Origin: Plantactinospora mayteni
GTDB lineage: Bacteria; Actinomycetota; Actinomycetes; Mycobacteriales; Micromonosporaceae
NCBI RefSeq assembly: GCF_016862935.1
Contig: NZ_BONX01000004.1
Coordinates: 310,001 to 374,000 of the forward strand
DNA length: 64,000 nucleotides
Reading direction: 5' to 3'
The position numbers and the translations under genes were made by a program. Shown here in pieces: positions 1 through 10,500 of the stretch; the first letter of the stretch is position 1, and every line of letters begins with the position of its first letter. Below the pieces are notes generated by a model that worked only from the letters and a program-made list of their open reading frames with translations, ran no database searches and had not been told where the DNA came from.

Positions 1-3000
1 CGCCCTGCGTGGACACGTCCCCCGTGCCGGGGAGCGTGACCCCGTTGCCCACCCGACCGGACGTGAACGCCGCGCCACCGGCGAGCGTGCCGGGACGGGC
101 GCCGACCGAGTCCCCCGCGCTCGTACCGCTCGGCTCGTTCAGCGCCCAGTTGTGCACAAGAGACAGATCGCGGCCGGCCAGCACCCGGATCTCCTCGGCG
201 AAGAGCGTCCGGCTGTAGAGCGCCACGTCGTCGATAACACCGGGGAAGTAGTCGAACATCGTGCCGGCCCACCTGCTCCGCCCGATCTGCACCCGCCCGG
301 TCGGGTAGTCCCAGGCGTTGCTGTGCTGCTGTGTCGCCGCCAGCACGCCGTTGACGTACAGGTGCATCCGCCCGCCCTCGGCGTCGTAGACGGCGGCCAG
401 GTGAGTCCAGACGCCGACCTGCGCGGCGCCGCCGATCGCCCGGCGAGCCTCACCGCCGCCCTCGACGTCCCGGGTGAACATCACGAACGACCACTGCTTG
501 CCGGGCTCCGCCTCGATCCGGAACGACGAGACCGTCTGTCCGTCCTGGGAGACCACGCCGAGATGGTGGTCGCCCACCCGGTCCAGCCGCACCCAGGCGG
601 TAGCCGAGAAGCTGCGGTTGGTCCCGACCGCGTGGGGTGCACTGGCGGCACCCGTCGCACCGTCGAGCCGGAGCGCCTTGTCGGACGGGTCCGGGTGGGT
701 GCTCTGCCCGCCGACCAGCGTTACACCGCCCTCCACCTTGCCGGTGAGGCCGCGGCCGGACGAGTCGGGGATCTCGAGGCCAGCGCCGTCGATGCTGTCC
801 AGCCGCCACTGGCCGGCGGTGACCGCGCTCTGGGTGACGATGCCCTGGATCTCGGCCGCCGACAGCACGCGGCTGTACGCCCGCAGTTCGTCCACCGCGC
901 CGTTCCAGGTGTTGCCGACGGATCCGTTCATCCGCATCCGCCCGACGACGAGCTCGCCGGTGGCGTTGAACCCCGCGGCGCGCGTCGCGGACGCGGCGAG
1001 CCGGCCGTCGACGTAAAGCTCGATCCGTTTGCTCTCGGCGTCGTACACGCTCATGACGTGGGTCCACTGGCGCGGCTTGGCCGTACCGGCGGCACTGATG
1101 ACCGCCGAGTCCGCCGGCCGCGTCACCGCGTCGGCCGACGGCAGGTAGAACTCCCACCGGCCGCCGTCCGAATGCCGATAACCAAGGTAGAAGCCGCCGT
1201 TGACCGCACCGTCCTGGGTCACCGCCGTCGAGGCGCCGCCCGCCACCGTGGGCACCTCGTCCAGCCACAGCCAACCCCCGACGGTGAAGCTGCGATCCGT
1301 CCGCAACACCGGCGTTCCGGTACCCACGTAGTCGTCGGCCCCGCCGAGCTTGACCGCCCCGTTGTTCGGGCTGGTGATGTAGCGGGCGCCGCCGTGCAGC
1401 ACCGCCGAGGTCCCACCCGGCACCGCGTTCGGGGCGGCCCTGCCCCCGTCCCTCGGCGGGTCGAACTTCCAGTGTCCAAGCTGGACGTTGTCGCGGGTCA
1501 CGTCGGCGTTCACCTCGGCCACGGAGAGGGGGCGGTCGTAGACCTTCACCTCGTCGATGCCGCCGGCCATGCCGGAGCCGATCTCCAGCCTGCCCTCGGT
1601 GTGCCACGGCGCGATGTGCGGGGTCGTGCCGGCCAGCCGGCCGTTCACGTAGAGCCTGATCTTCTGCTCCGCGGCGTCGTAGACCCCCGCCAGGTGTGTC
1701 CACTCCCCCGCGATCGCCGGCGCGGTCAGGAAGGACCACCCGGGTGGGCTCGCCTGGTCGGCGTGCGGCAGTGCGAACGTCCACCCACGATCCGGCATGT
1801 ACTGGAGGCAGAACGCGCAGTTGTTGGCGCCGTGCTGGCTGACAAGCCCGTACGTGGCGCCGTCGGCCCGGTCGAGCCGTACCCACGCCGTCACCGAGAA
1901 ACTGTCGTCGGTCCGGACAGTGCTCGGCGTGCCCACCTTGCCCGTACCGTCCAGCCGCAGGCCGGGCCCAACCGCGCCGTTCCCGTACGCGACCGGGCCG
2001 GTGGCGGTGCCGTCCCGGTCGCCGAGGAAGCCGGTGTCCCGGAGGTTGCCGTCCAGCGACCACTGCGCCAGCGGGCCGTTGCCGGCGCGCACGTAGAAGC
2101 GGTGCATCCGCGGGTCGCTGCGGTTACCGGCCCGGTCGACGCTGCGCACGAACAGGGTGCGCGCGCCGTCACCGATTGGCGCGATGCTCACGGTCGCCGG
2201 CCCGCCGAGCGAGGACGCGTCCACCTTGTTGACCGTCTGGTCGTCGAAGCCCCACTGGTAGTGGTCGATGTCGTTGACGTTGACCCCGGTCTCGCCCGGC
2301 GCCACCGGCAGGAACGTGAACCTCCCCGGCACCCCCACGCCGCCGTGCCATCGGTTGTCGTCCTGGTACAGCGCGGCGACGACCCCAGGTGCGGAGCCGG
2401 GCCGATCCAGGTCCACCACGAAGGGTTGCCCGCCGCCGGCAGCGCTTTCCAGGTAGCCGTCGTGGCCATGCATCCACCACTCGACCCGCTTGCCGTTGTA
2501 GCCGGCCAGCGAGATCGGGGTGCTGTGCCGGTCTCCGTTGGCCATCCAGCCGCCGTTCCAGGCGTTCTCCACCCCGCCGACCCGGGTACGCCAGGCCGCG
2601 TAGAGGTTGTCGCCGTCCTGATCGGTCAGCGTGGCCTCGAAGCGGACGTCCGGCTGAGCGACGTACGGGATGCCGCCACACCAGCGGCACGGCTGCGGCA
2701 GCGGCGGGTCCATCCCGAGGGCCCGCGGCAGGTCCGGCTGGCTGTTGTAGGTCACCCGCATCACCGAGGCCTCGGCCTTGTACCGCCGCCAGGCGTACTT
2801 GTCGGTTTCGTCGGCGGCTTTGAGGAAGTACGTCGTGATCCCGCCCGCGTTGACGTGCCCGCGCACGTCGAAGCCGACCGGCTTGTCTCCCGCGCAGCCC
2901 TCGTAGTTGCTCCCCACGTTCTGGGTGGCGATCACGTCACCCTGTGGCGCGTTGTTCCACGTCGTCCCGCCGTAGATGCCGCTGCGCGCCTTGAGCAGTT

Positions 3001-4111
3001 GGTGCGGGCGGGTGTTGCACGACGGCCCGTACCCGACGAGCGCGTCGAACGTGGCGTGCAGGATCTGCTTGCCGGCCAGGAAGTCGGTGAAGAACTGGAA
3101 GTAGGAGCGAGCTACCCCGACGTCGTTGCAGGCTGCCCAGTCGCATTTCCCGACCTTCGCCCACTGGTCGTCGGAGTTGCCGTTCCAGTACGCCATGTCC
3201 GGATAGCCGGTGAAGACCTTCGTCCAGCCGTCCCGCGGCGGGTCGCCCGGCCTCGGGTCGATGGTCACCGGAAACCGGGTCCTCGGGTCGCGCAGCAGCG
3301 CCTGGTCCGGCGTCAGGACCAGCGCGGAGCCGGCCAACGCGACGCCGACGCGCGCCACCTTCCCCGCGCTGTCCCACATCACCGACGGCGGCGCCGTGAC
3401 GACGAGGGTGCCGCTGGCGTCCCGCGCCTCCAGCGCCCCCGCACGTGTCGCCGTCACCTTGAGGTCTTGCGTGGACAGTCCCAGGCGGATCCGCCGCAAC
3501 GCCGGCTGCCTGGCCGCCACCGCGCTCTTGACCACCAGGTGCTGGCTGTACCCGTCGACCTCGGCCCGCATCACGAGGTCGACACCGGGGAGCACCTCGG
3601 GGTACGTGGCGACCGCGCCGGCCAGCACCGGCGCCGGCAGCGTGCCTGGCCAGGCCAGCGCCATCCACCGGCCATCCCGTCCGTACCGCACCAGTGGCGC
3701 CGTGCCACCGCCACCGGACAGGACCAGATCGGATCCCACCGCCCGTGGCCGCACCGTCTTGTCAGGATGCCGGACGAGCGCGGTGTCGAGATCGAGCCAT
3801 CGTCCGTCGCGCGGCACTCGCTGTGGGTACGCGTGCAACGTCGCGGTCATCGTGCCGTCGGGCCGCGCGTCGACCACCCGGGTCGGGGTGGTCATGTTGG
3901 CCACCCGGACCGGGGTCCCTTGCGCGGCCGCGGCCCGAACCGCACTGCCCGGGTCGGGCGTCTCCCGCACCAGCGGCGCGCTCCCGCGATCCGTTTCCGG
4001 CGTGGACGTGACCGCCGAACCGGCCAGCGGCACCACGGCCGTCAGCAGCACGGCGACCGAAGCGACGAGACCCCGGCGTGAGAGGAACCGCAGGGACGAT
4101 TGGCGCAACAT
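1..4111 (-). CDS. Secreted DNRLRE/LamG-repeat protein, 3' end outside window
   Basis: Large exported protein, open for about 1370 codons from ATG at 4111 to the window edge with no stop. The first 33 or so residues look like a Sec signal peptide: basic MLRQSSLRFLSRRG, then a hydrophobic stretch ending near AGSAV. Residues about 290-450 resemble a DNRLRE domain (AYWNGNSDDQWAKVG, YFQFFTDFLAGKQ). An Ig-like linker region follows. From about residue 680 there are three LamG-like jellyroll repeats, each with the pattern SFSVTAWVRLD, WTHLAGVYDA, LYVNGRLA, GGIDEVKVYDR, and a fourth begins at the edge (VGNGVTLPGTGDV). LamG domains usually bind carbohydrate or other extracellular ligands; the role here is unknown. 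It diverges from the MarR gene. The long open frame on the opposite strand is an antisense shadow. Confidence 0.85.
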   Translation of the reverse strand, partial: MLRQSSLRFLSRRGLVASVAVLLTAVVPLAGSAVTSTPETDRGSAPLVRETPDPGSAVRAAAAQGTPVRVANMTTPTRVVDARPDGTMTATLHAYPQRVPRDGRWLDLDTALVRHPDKTVRPRAVGSDLVLSGGGGTAPLVRYGRDGRWMALAWPGTLPAPVLAGAVATYPEVLPGVDLVMRAEVDGYSQHLVVKSAVAARQPALRRIRLGLSTQDLKVTATRAGALEARDASGTLVVTAPPSVMWDSAGKVARVGVALAGSALVLTPDQALLRDPRTRFPVTIDPRPGDPPRDGWTKVFTGYPDMAYWNGNSDDQWAKVGKCDWAACNDVGVARSYFQFFTDFLAGKQILHATFDALVGYGPSCNTRPHQLLKARSGIYGGTTWNNAPQGDVIATQNVGSNYEGCAGDKPVGFDVRGHVNAGGITTYFLKAADETDKYAWRRYKAEASVMRVTYNSQPDLPRALGMDPPLPQPCRWCGGIPYVAQPDVRFEATLTDQDGDNLYAAWRTRVGGVENAWNGGWMANGDRHSTPISLAGYNGKRVEWWMHGHDGYLESAAGGGQPFVVDLDRPGSAPGVVAALYQDDNRWHGGVGVPGRFTFLPVAPGETGVNVNDIDHYQWGFDDQTVNKVDASSLGGPATVSIAPIGDGARTLFVRSVDRAGNRSDPRMHRFYVRAGNGPLAQWSLDGNLRDTGFLGDRDGTATGPVAYGNGAVGPGLRLDGTGKVGTPSTVRTDDSFSVTAWVRLDRADGATYGLVSQHGANNCAFCLQYMPDRGWTFALPHADQASPPGWSFLTAPAIAGEWTHLAGVYDAAEQKIRLYVNGRLAGTTPHIAPWHTEGRLEIGSGMAGGIDEVKVYDRPLSVAEVNADVTRDNVQLGHWKFDPPRDGGRAAPNAVPGGTSAVLHGGARYITSPNNGAVKLGGADDYVGTGTPVLRTDRSFTVGGWLWLDEVPTVAGGASTAVTQDGAVNGGFYLGYRHSDGGRWEFYLPSADAVTRPADSAVISAAGTAKPRQWTHVMSVYDAESKRIELYVDGRLAASATRAAGFNATGELVVGRMRMNGSVGNTWNGAVDELRAYSRVLSAAEIQGIVTQSAVTAGQWRLDSIDGAGLEIPDSSGRGLTGKVEGGVTLVGGQSTHPDPSDKALRLDGATGAASAPHAVGTNRSFSATAWVRLDRVGDHHLGVVSQDGQTVSSFRIEAEPGKQWSFVMFTRDVEGGGEARRAIGGAAQVGVWTHLAAVYDAEGGRMHLYVNGVLAATQQHSNAWDYPTGRVQIGRSRWAGTMFDYFPGVIDDVALYSRTLFAEEIRVLAGRDLSLVHNWALNEPSGTSAGDSVGARPGTLAGGAAFTSGRVGNGVTLPGTGDVSTQG

Positions 4112-4202
4112 GAACCCCCCGATCAAGGCTTGTGGGTCGCCAGTGTGCCGACAGGGTCCTTTCAGAATCCTTTCAGCGGACTGGCGGGTCAGCTTCCGGC
4201 GC

Positions 4203-4231
4203 TTTACATGACTGAGTCAGTCAATTAGCAT
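4203..4231 (+). promoter_or_regulatory. Promoter with operator palindrome in the spacer, upstream of marR-like gene
   Basis: A -35 box TTTACA (4203-4208) and a -10 box TAGCAT (4226-4231, fitting TANNNT) are 17 nt apart. The spacer is almost filled by the perfect palindrome TGACTGA-G-TCAGTCA (4209-4223). The predicted transcription start falls on or next to the A of the ATG at 4238, so the message would be leaderless. MarR-type repressors commonly bind such dyads and repress their own promoter. Boxes and palindrome are seen; occupancy and start site are inferred. Confidence 0.6.
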
Positions 4232-4237
4232 CGGGGA

Positions 4238-4741
4238 ATGGATGATCGGGACGTCAATCTCGTCGCCGCGCTCGTGCTCGGCCTGGCGGACGCGCTTGAG
4301 CGGGCCGCCGAAGAGGCCGGTGCACCGGGTTCGACCGTGGCGTCGGCGTTGACGACGATCCTGTTCAACCCTGGGGAGCGGATCGACGACCTGAGTCGTG
4401 TACTCGGGATCACCGGCTCCGGGACGGTCCGGCTGGTCGACCGGCTGGTTCGTGACGGGCTGGTGGAACGGCGGCACGGCACTGACCGGCGCAGCGTGGC
4501 GCTCTGGCTGACCGCCGCCGGCGAGACCTCGGCTTGGCAGATCGTCGCCGCCCGGCGCGAGGTGTTGCGGCGGGCACTCGCACCGGTAGACGAGGCACAA
4601 CGGCAGACCCTTGCCGCAGCGGCCGAGTCGGTGCTGGCCGGCCTCGCCGTCGACCGGCAGCGCGCCGACCGGATCTGCCGGCTCTGCGACTACCTGGCCT
4701 GCCCGCAGGACCGCTGCCCAGTGGAACTGGCTGTCTCGTGA
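4238..4741 (+). CDS. MarR-family transcriptional regulator
   Basis: A 167-residue winged-helix regulator. The DNA-binding region spans about residues 25-100: helix-turn-helix RIDDLSRVLGITGSGTVRLV followed by the wing DGLVERRHGTDRRSVAL, the DRR being typical of MarR proteins. The C-terminus has a Cys cluster (RICRLCDYLACPQDRC) that could bind metal or sense thiols, which is an inference. The next gene, a DJ-1/PfpI protein, follows after about 13 nt and is probably cotranscribed and co-regulated. The start is ATG at 4238, where the likely promoter predicts a leaderless transcript. Confidence 0.85.
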   Translation: MDDRDVNLVAALVLGLADALERAAEEAGAPGSTVASALTTILFNPGERIDDLSRVLGITGSGTVRLVDRLVRDGLVERRHGTDRRSVALWLTAAGETSAWQIVAARREVLRRALAPVDEAQRQTLAAAAESVLAGLAVDRQRADRICRLCDYLACPQDRCPVELAVS

Positions 4742-4754
4742 TGGGAGCATGAAC

Positions 4755-5357
4755 ATGACCACCTACGGACTACTGCTGTTCGAAGCCGTCGAGGAGCTCG
4801 ACTTCGTCGGCCCCTGGCAGGTATTCACGACCTCCTCGCTGCGCCGCAACCACGCGGACACGGTGGTAACGATCGCCGAGCACAGCGGCCCGGTCCGGTG
4901 CAACCGAGGCATGCGCGTGCTGCCCGACCACACCCTGGACGACCACCCCGCACTGGATGTCCTGCTCGTGCCCGGCGGTGGCCACAGCCGCATCGAAGCG
5001 GAAATGAAAAACCACACGCTCACCGACTGGATCCGCCGCACCGCAGCCGCGGCCAGCTGGGTGACCAGCGACTGCACCGGCGCGTTCCTGCTGCACGCCG
5101 CCGGCGTCACGCGCGGCCGCCGGGTGGCGACCGAGCGGGCCAACGAGGACGTCCTGGAAGCACTCGGCGACGTCACCGTGGTCCGCGACGCTCGCTACGT
5201 CGTCGACGGCAACCTGGTCACCAGCCAGGGCGTCTCGGCGGGCATCGACATGTCCCTGTGGCTGATCGGGAAGCTGCACGGCCGCGCACACGCACGTGAC
5301 GTCATCCGCACGATCCAGTACGAGCCGGCACCGCCCTACCAGGCCGACGACGTGTGA
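4755..5357 (+). CDS. DJ-1/PfpI family protein (class I GATase-like)
   Basis: A 200-residue protein of the DJ-1/PfpI superfamily, in the subgroup resembling the N-terminal domain of GATase-AraC regulators. It starts YGLLLFEAVEELDFVGPWQV, has LVPGGGH near residue 75, and the nucleophile elbow SDCTGAFLLHAAG with the Cys expected to be catalytic. Known members include isonitrile hydratases, peptidases and chaperone-like proteins, so the substrate cannot be assigned. ATG 4755 is preferred over 4749 because GGGAG at 4743-4747 is then 7 nt upstream. It follows the MarR gene closely and is probably its target. Confidence 0.8.
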   Translation: MTTYGLLLFEAVEELDFVGPWQVFTTSSLRRNHADTVVTIAEHSGPVRCNRGMRVLPDHTLDDHPALDVLLVPGGGHSRIEAEMKNHTLTDWIRRTAAAASWVTSDCTGAFLLHAAGVTRGRRVATERANEDVLEALGDVTVVRDARYVVDGNLVTSQGVSAGIDMSLWLIGKLHGRAHARDVIRTIQYEPAPPYQADDV

Positions 5358-5455
5358 CGGCTGGCCGGGCGCGGGGATTTGTCGCCGGTTTTCGGCGTAC
5401 GGGTCGGAGTACACGGCTAGCCCCGCGCCTGGATCCGGCGCCTTAGCGTGGCAGG

Positions 5456-6817
5456 GTGGCAGTCCCCCGCATGCCGCCGCCGTCGGAGATGAGCCGCCGG
5501 CTGACGTTCCTGTTCGCGTTGGCGGCGGGAGTGGCCGTCGCCAACCTGTACTGGGCGCAGCCGCTGCTCAACGTCATCGCAGGCGATCTACGCGCCGCGA
5601 CCGCGACGGCCGGTTGGCTCGTCACCGCGACGCAGGTCGGGTACGCGGTCGGCGTGCTCCGGCTCGTGCCGCTCGGCGACGTCCTGGACCGCCGCCGGTT
5701 CATCCCGGTGATGCTGCTGACCTCGGCCGCCGCACTGCTGCTGTGCGCGCTGGCGCCGTCGATCGGCGTACTCCTCTTCGCGCTGGGTGTGCTCGGCGTG
5801 ACGACGATTGCCGGGCAGGTCCTCACACCGCTCGCCGGGGACCTGGCCGGCGACGCCCACCGCGGTCGGATCGTCGGCGTTGTCGGGTCCGGGACCCTCA
5901 CCGGTATCCTGGCCTCCCGCACGATCAGCGGGCTCGTCGCCGGCGCCGTCGGGTGGCGTGCGATCTTCGCCCTCGCCGCAGTTGTCGCCGTCCTGCTCGC
6001 GGTCCTGCTCTACCGCGCGATTCCACCGCTGGCACCGCGCACACGCATGCCATACCCGCAGCTCATCGCCTCGGTCGGCGCGGTGGTCATGCGCGAGCGT
6101 GCGGCCCGATGGACCCTGGTCCTGGCCGCCACCGGGTTCGCCGCGTTCTCGCTGTTCTGGACGGCGCTGACGTTCCTGCTCGGCGGCCCACCGTTCCGGT
6201 ACCCGGTAGCGGTGATCGGGTTGTTCGGGTTGGCTGGCCTCGCTGGTGTCCTTTCCGGCCTGCACGGCGGTCGTCTGCACGACCGCGGTTGGTCGCTTCC
6301 GGCCACCGGCGCAGCCTGGGTACTGGCCCTCGGTGCCTTCGTCGTCGCGGCGTTCGCCGGCCGGTCCGTCGCACTTGTCATCATCGCGATCATCATGATC
6401 GATGTCACCCTCCAGACGCAGGCCCTCCTCAACCGGGCGCGGCTGTTCGCCCTCTCCCACGAGGCCCGCAGCCGGCTCAACACGGCGCTGGCTACCGGCA
6501 ACTTCATCGGCGCTGCGCTCGGCTCCGCCGCCGCGACCACGCTCTGGTTCGCCGGCGGCTGGACGGCGGTCACGATCACGGGAACGGCGCTCTGCTGCTT
6601 CGCGCTCACCGTGTGGGCGCTGGGACGTCGTGGTCCACTCGTGATCCGCTTCGCCGTGCCGGACGGCGCTGCGCCGGACCGCAGGGAAACCTCCCTCAAC
6701 CGCACGCCATCAATACGCAGTGCTCGTAGTGCTGCGGACAGGATTCGGCGGAGCAGGAGCGCGAAGCCGGCCGGCTGCTCTACGTCACCCCGGAACTCAG
6801 CGCCTCCCATACATTGA
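5456..6817 (+). CDS. MFS transporter, DHA1-type efflux
   Basis: A polytopic membrane protein of up to 453 residues with about twelve hydrophobic segments. It opens LFALAAGVAVANLYWAQPLL, typical of a drug-efflux MFS subgroup, and carries GDVLDRRRFIPVM, a variant of the MFS motif A loop between helices 2 and 3. Hydrophobic segments end near residue 395. The last 55 or so residues are Arg/Ser-rich (RSARSAADRIRRSRSAKPAG) and unlike an MFS tail, so the native stop may have been lost by a small indel. The start is GTG 5456; ATG at 5471 or 5489 is possible. The substrate is unknown. Confidence 0.8.
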   Translation: MAVPRMPPPSEMSRRLTFLFALAAGVAVANLYWAQPLLNVIAGDLRAATATAGWLVTATQVGYAVGVLRLVPLGDVLDRRRFIPVMLLTSAAALLLCALAPSIGVLLFALGVLGVTTIAGQVLTPLAGDLAGDAHRGRIVGVVGSGTLTGILASRTISGLVAGAVGWRAIFALAAVVAVLLAVLLYRAIPPLAPRTRMPYPQLIASVGAVVMRERAARWTLVLAATGFAAFSLFWTALTFLLGGPPFRYPVAVIGLFGLAGLAGVLSGLHGGRLHDRGWSLPATGAAWVLALGAFVVAAFAGRSVALVIIAIIMIDVTLQTQALLNRARLFALSHEARSRLNTALATGNFIGAALGSAAATTLWFAGGWTAVTITGTALCCFALTVWALGRRGPLVIRFAVPDGAAPDRRETSLNRTPSIRSARSAADRIRRSRSAKPAGCSTSPRNSAPPIH

Positions 6818-7056
6818 TCGCGCCGGTGATCAGGGAGTGCCGGGCGGGCAGGTCGCATCCTTCCGCCCTCGGCGCGGTCAACCGCTGAGGTGTCGTTTGA
6901 CCGACTTGCCTACGGTGTAGCTGTCCATCCGTGGACATCGCTATTTTGTCATCGCCTGATCCCGACAGGAGCCCCTGCAAGCCGGTGAATCCTGGCTGCC
7001 GGGCCGCCGTCGAGAACTCGACGGGAGAGAACCGATCACGTTGAGAGGAGCAGCCG

Positions 7057-7545
7057 TTGTTGACCGAGGCATTGGCGGTACTGGCCGCCAACGGCGGGGC
7101 GGCCCTGGTCGCGGCCATGGCCACCGACGCCTGGCAGGCCGCCCGCAACGGTACGGCCCGGCTGTTCGGGCGCCAGGGGTCCCAGCGTCAGGCCGCCATC
7201 GAAGCCCAGTTGGATGGCAACATCGTCTTGGTTGAGCGGGCCAGCGATCCCGCTCAGGCGCGGCATGGGCTGGCGCCGTTGTGGCAGATGGAGCTGATCC
7301 GGCTGCTGGAAGAGCACCCCGAGGCCGAAGCCGAACTGCGGGAACTCGTCACCCACATACGTGATGCGCTGCCCGCCGCGCAGCAGCAGTGGACGCAGGT
7401 GGTGATGACCAACATCGCCCGCGACAACTCCCGGCTGTTCGCCGCGCTGGGGGGCAACGTCATCTACCACGAGTACCCCTCGTCCACGGCCGGCGGAGAG
7501 CACCCCTCACCGCCGTCGGGTGCGGCAGTCGACAGCTCGGACTGA
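7057..7545 (+). CDS. Small protein partnered with a STAND NTPase
   Basis: A 162-residue protein I do not recognise by function. The N-terminus (LAVLAANGGAALVAAMATDA) is small-residue rich and hydrophobic and may be a membrane-associated or buried helix. The middle is predicted helical (PLWQMELIRLLEEHPEAEAE), and the C-terminal 25 residues are Ser/Pro/Gly-rich and probably disordered. TTG at 7057 is chosen because AGAGGAG lies 6 nt upstream. It ends 5 nt before the large NTPase gene, so the two are almost certainly cotranscribed. A sensor or adaptor role for the NTPase is inference from context only. Confidence 0.65.
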   Translation: MLTEALAVLAANGGAALVAAMATDAWQAARNGTARLFGRQGSQRQAAIEAQLDGNIVLVERASDPAQARHGLAPLWQMELIRLLEEHPEAEAELRELVTHIRDALPAAQQQWTQVVMTNIARDNSRLFAALGGNVIYHEYPSSTAGGEHPSPPSGAAVDSSD

Positions 7546-7550
7546 CTGCC

Positions 7551-10500
7551 GTGGACGGCGTGTTCGGGCAGCTCGGGCGGGTACAGAGCGCCCATCAGCA
7601 GGTGTGGGTCGAGAATGGCTTCGGCTACGGGGTGATTGGCGCGGACCTGCACGTCTTCGGTGACGGCAGACCGGTGTACCTGCTCACCGAGGCCGGCGGG
7701 CGGGCGGACCTGAGGCTCGCGGTGGACGAGCACGGGTTGCCGGCTCAGCCGAGCCACCTGCTCAACGCCCGCCACGCCGTCGTGGACTTCACCGGCCGCA
7801 GCCGTGAGGTCGACGACCTAACCGCCTGGCGCGACGGCGGTGGCGACCACGCGGTCCGCTGGCTACACGCCCCGGGCGGCCAGGGCAAGACCCGCCTGGC
7901 CAACCACATCGCCGGGTTGGCCGCCCGCGAGGGGTGGAAGGTGATCGCCGCCGAACACACGCCAGCCCGGGTGGTCGACGCCGAGGATCAGACCAGCCAC
8001 GACCTGCGCGTCGGACCCGCCCGCGGGCTGCTGATGCTCGTCGACTACGCCGATCGGTGGCCACTGACCCACCTGACATGGCTGTTCAGCAACAAGGTAC
8101 TCAACCAGGACGTGCCGGTGCGGATACTGCTCCTCGCCCGCAACGAGCACGTCTGGCCCGCCCTGCGCCACGCCCTCGCCCAGGCCGGCTGGCCGCCCGA
8201 TAGCTGCACCAGCCAGGCGTTGGGGGCCCTGCCACGGGTCCGGGACGCCCGCCGCAGCATGTTCGTCGCCGCCCGGGACTGCTTCGCCCGCCACTACGGC
8301 ACGGCGAACACGACCGCGATCAGCGTGCCCGACTGGCTGGAGCGCGACGAGTTCGGCCTCACCCTCGCCGTGCACATGGCGGCGCTGGTCGCCGTCGACC
8401 GCCACGCCCGCCGCGCGCCCGAGCCGCAGGCGCCGCCCGAGGGCATGACGGCACTGACCGCCTACCTGCTGGAACGCGAGAGCCTCCACTGGTACGCCCT
8501 CCACGACACCGTCGACACCGTGGCGGGCGGGCGTACGGCGTTCCGCACCGACCCGCGCCAGATGCGCCGAGCCGTCTTCATCGCCGCCCTCACCGGGCCC
8601 CTGGGCTACCGGGACGCCAGGGCGGCGCTGGACAGAGTCGGTGTCGGCGGCGACGCCGACCAGGTGCTCACCGACCACACGTTCTGCTACCCGCCCACCG
8701 ACCCCCGGACAGTCCTGGAGCCCCTCTACCCCGACCGTCTCGCCGAGGACTTCCTGGCCTTGTGCCTGCCCGGCCATGGCACACCCGGTCACGAGTCGGA
8801 CGCCTGGACCCACGGCACACCCGAGGTGTTGCTCACCCCAGCAACCGGCGACAAGCCGCTACCGCCGTATGCCGCCCGTGCGATCACCTTCCTCACCGCC
8901 GCCAGCGAGCGCTGGCCCCACCTCATCGCCACCCTGGAAGGACTGGAACGCCTCCTACCACAGGACCCGAACGACGCGGCCGGTGACCTCACCGTCGCAG
9001 GGGCCGACCTCACCGACCGCCTCGCACGACACCGCCTGCCAACCCTCACCGATCCCGCCGTACGCGCCGAGTTGCACGATCTCCTGGGTCGCTGGCTCGA
9101 CCGGGCCGACCGGGACGAAGAGGCGGCCACCGCGCTCGGCGAAGCCACCCGGCTCTACCGCCCACTGGCCGCGGTCGAACCGCAGGTTTTCGGGCCCAAG
9201 CTCGGCTGGTCAGCGCTGAACCTCGCCCAGGTTCTGGTCGGCCTGGGCATAGTGCCCAGCCCGGACGACGTCTGGCAGCTGTCGACCGGCGGTAACGCGA
9301 TACGACCCCGCTCGGCCCGTCCAGACGAGGCGTTGGGAGCGCTCCGCGAGTCGGTCGAGATCTTCCGCCGACTGGCGCGCGACTACCCCGCCGAACACGA
9401 GGAAAATCTCGGCGCGGTGCTCTCCGCAGCAAGCGTCTACGTGCCGCATCTGGGCACGGCCGAGGAATCGCTGGCGTACGCCCGTGAGTGCGTCGACCTC
9501 GCCCGCCGGCTGGCGCGCAACTACCCAGAGAAGTACGCGGATGCCGTGCCACTTACGCTGGCGAATCTCGCGAGCAACCTGGTGTCCTCGGAACCGGAAC
9601 AGGCCGTGGTTCTCGCCCGGGAGGCTGTCGACGGTGCCCGCCGGGTGGCCCGCGATGCTCCCGCCGAGCCCGAGCCAGAGGATGATCCTTACTTCCCGCT
9701 CTACTTCACGCTGGCCGTCCAGGCCGGAGTGCTGCTACGACTGGGCCGCGCCGAACCGGCCGTCGCCGTCCTCGACGAGGCTGTGCGGACCTGCCTGCTG
9801 ACTCGGCGACAGGACGATCCGGACGGCTTCGATGCCTGGACTGAAACGGTCTTCCTGACGGTGGCTCTGATGTGGGTGCAAGGACCTGTGCACGACGACG
9901 CGGAGGTCGGCCTGGAGGCGGCTAGACAGGTAATTCGCCGGGAGGCGCAGGTCAACCCCACCGCCCACGGGGAAGGGCTGTATCGCGCCTTTCTCATGCT
10001 CGACTACAGGTCGCGCTGGCTGGAGCGATGGGAACTGTTCCTTGCCGTGCAACGCGACATGATCGACCTCCTGCGATCCTCCGACCACGCACTTCGATGC
10101 GACGCTCTCACCGGGGTGTTGGCCACCCACGGTTCCGTCCTGCTGATGCTGGGGCGGTGGGACGAGGCTCTGGACGTGATCGGCGAGATGGCCGAGGAAC
10201 TCGTGTGGCAGGGCGTCGGTGGGCTCGAGTACTGCCTTGCGGGAGCGCTGACCGCGGTGGCCGCCGACGGCTCAGACCATTGGCGTGACAATCCCGGCTA
10301 CGAAGGGGTGGCGCAGGACGAGGCCGTCGTCAGGATGAGCCAGATAGCGGCGGCGTACCGTCAGTCGCATCGCGGCGAACGACACGAGCGCGATCACGGC
10401 CTTGCCGTAACGCTGAAGCTGCTGGCCGAGGCACTGTGGATTATGGACCGGCCGTGGGAGTCCCTGACCGCGAGCGGGGAGGCTGTGGAGGCTCGCCGGC

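Noticed and set aside
152-4081. 1309-codon open frame on the plus strand
   Set aside because: It is antisense to the LamG protein; its translation is Arg/Pro/Val-rich low-complexity with no domain, a common artefact in high-GC DNA.
6730-7056. Protein-like stretch after the MFS gene (SAEQEREAGRLLYVTPELSA)
   Set aside because: It has no start and no family I recognise; too weak to call even as a remnant.
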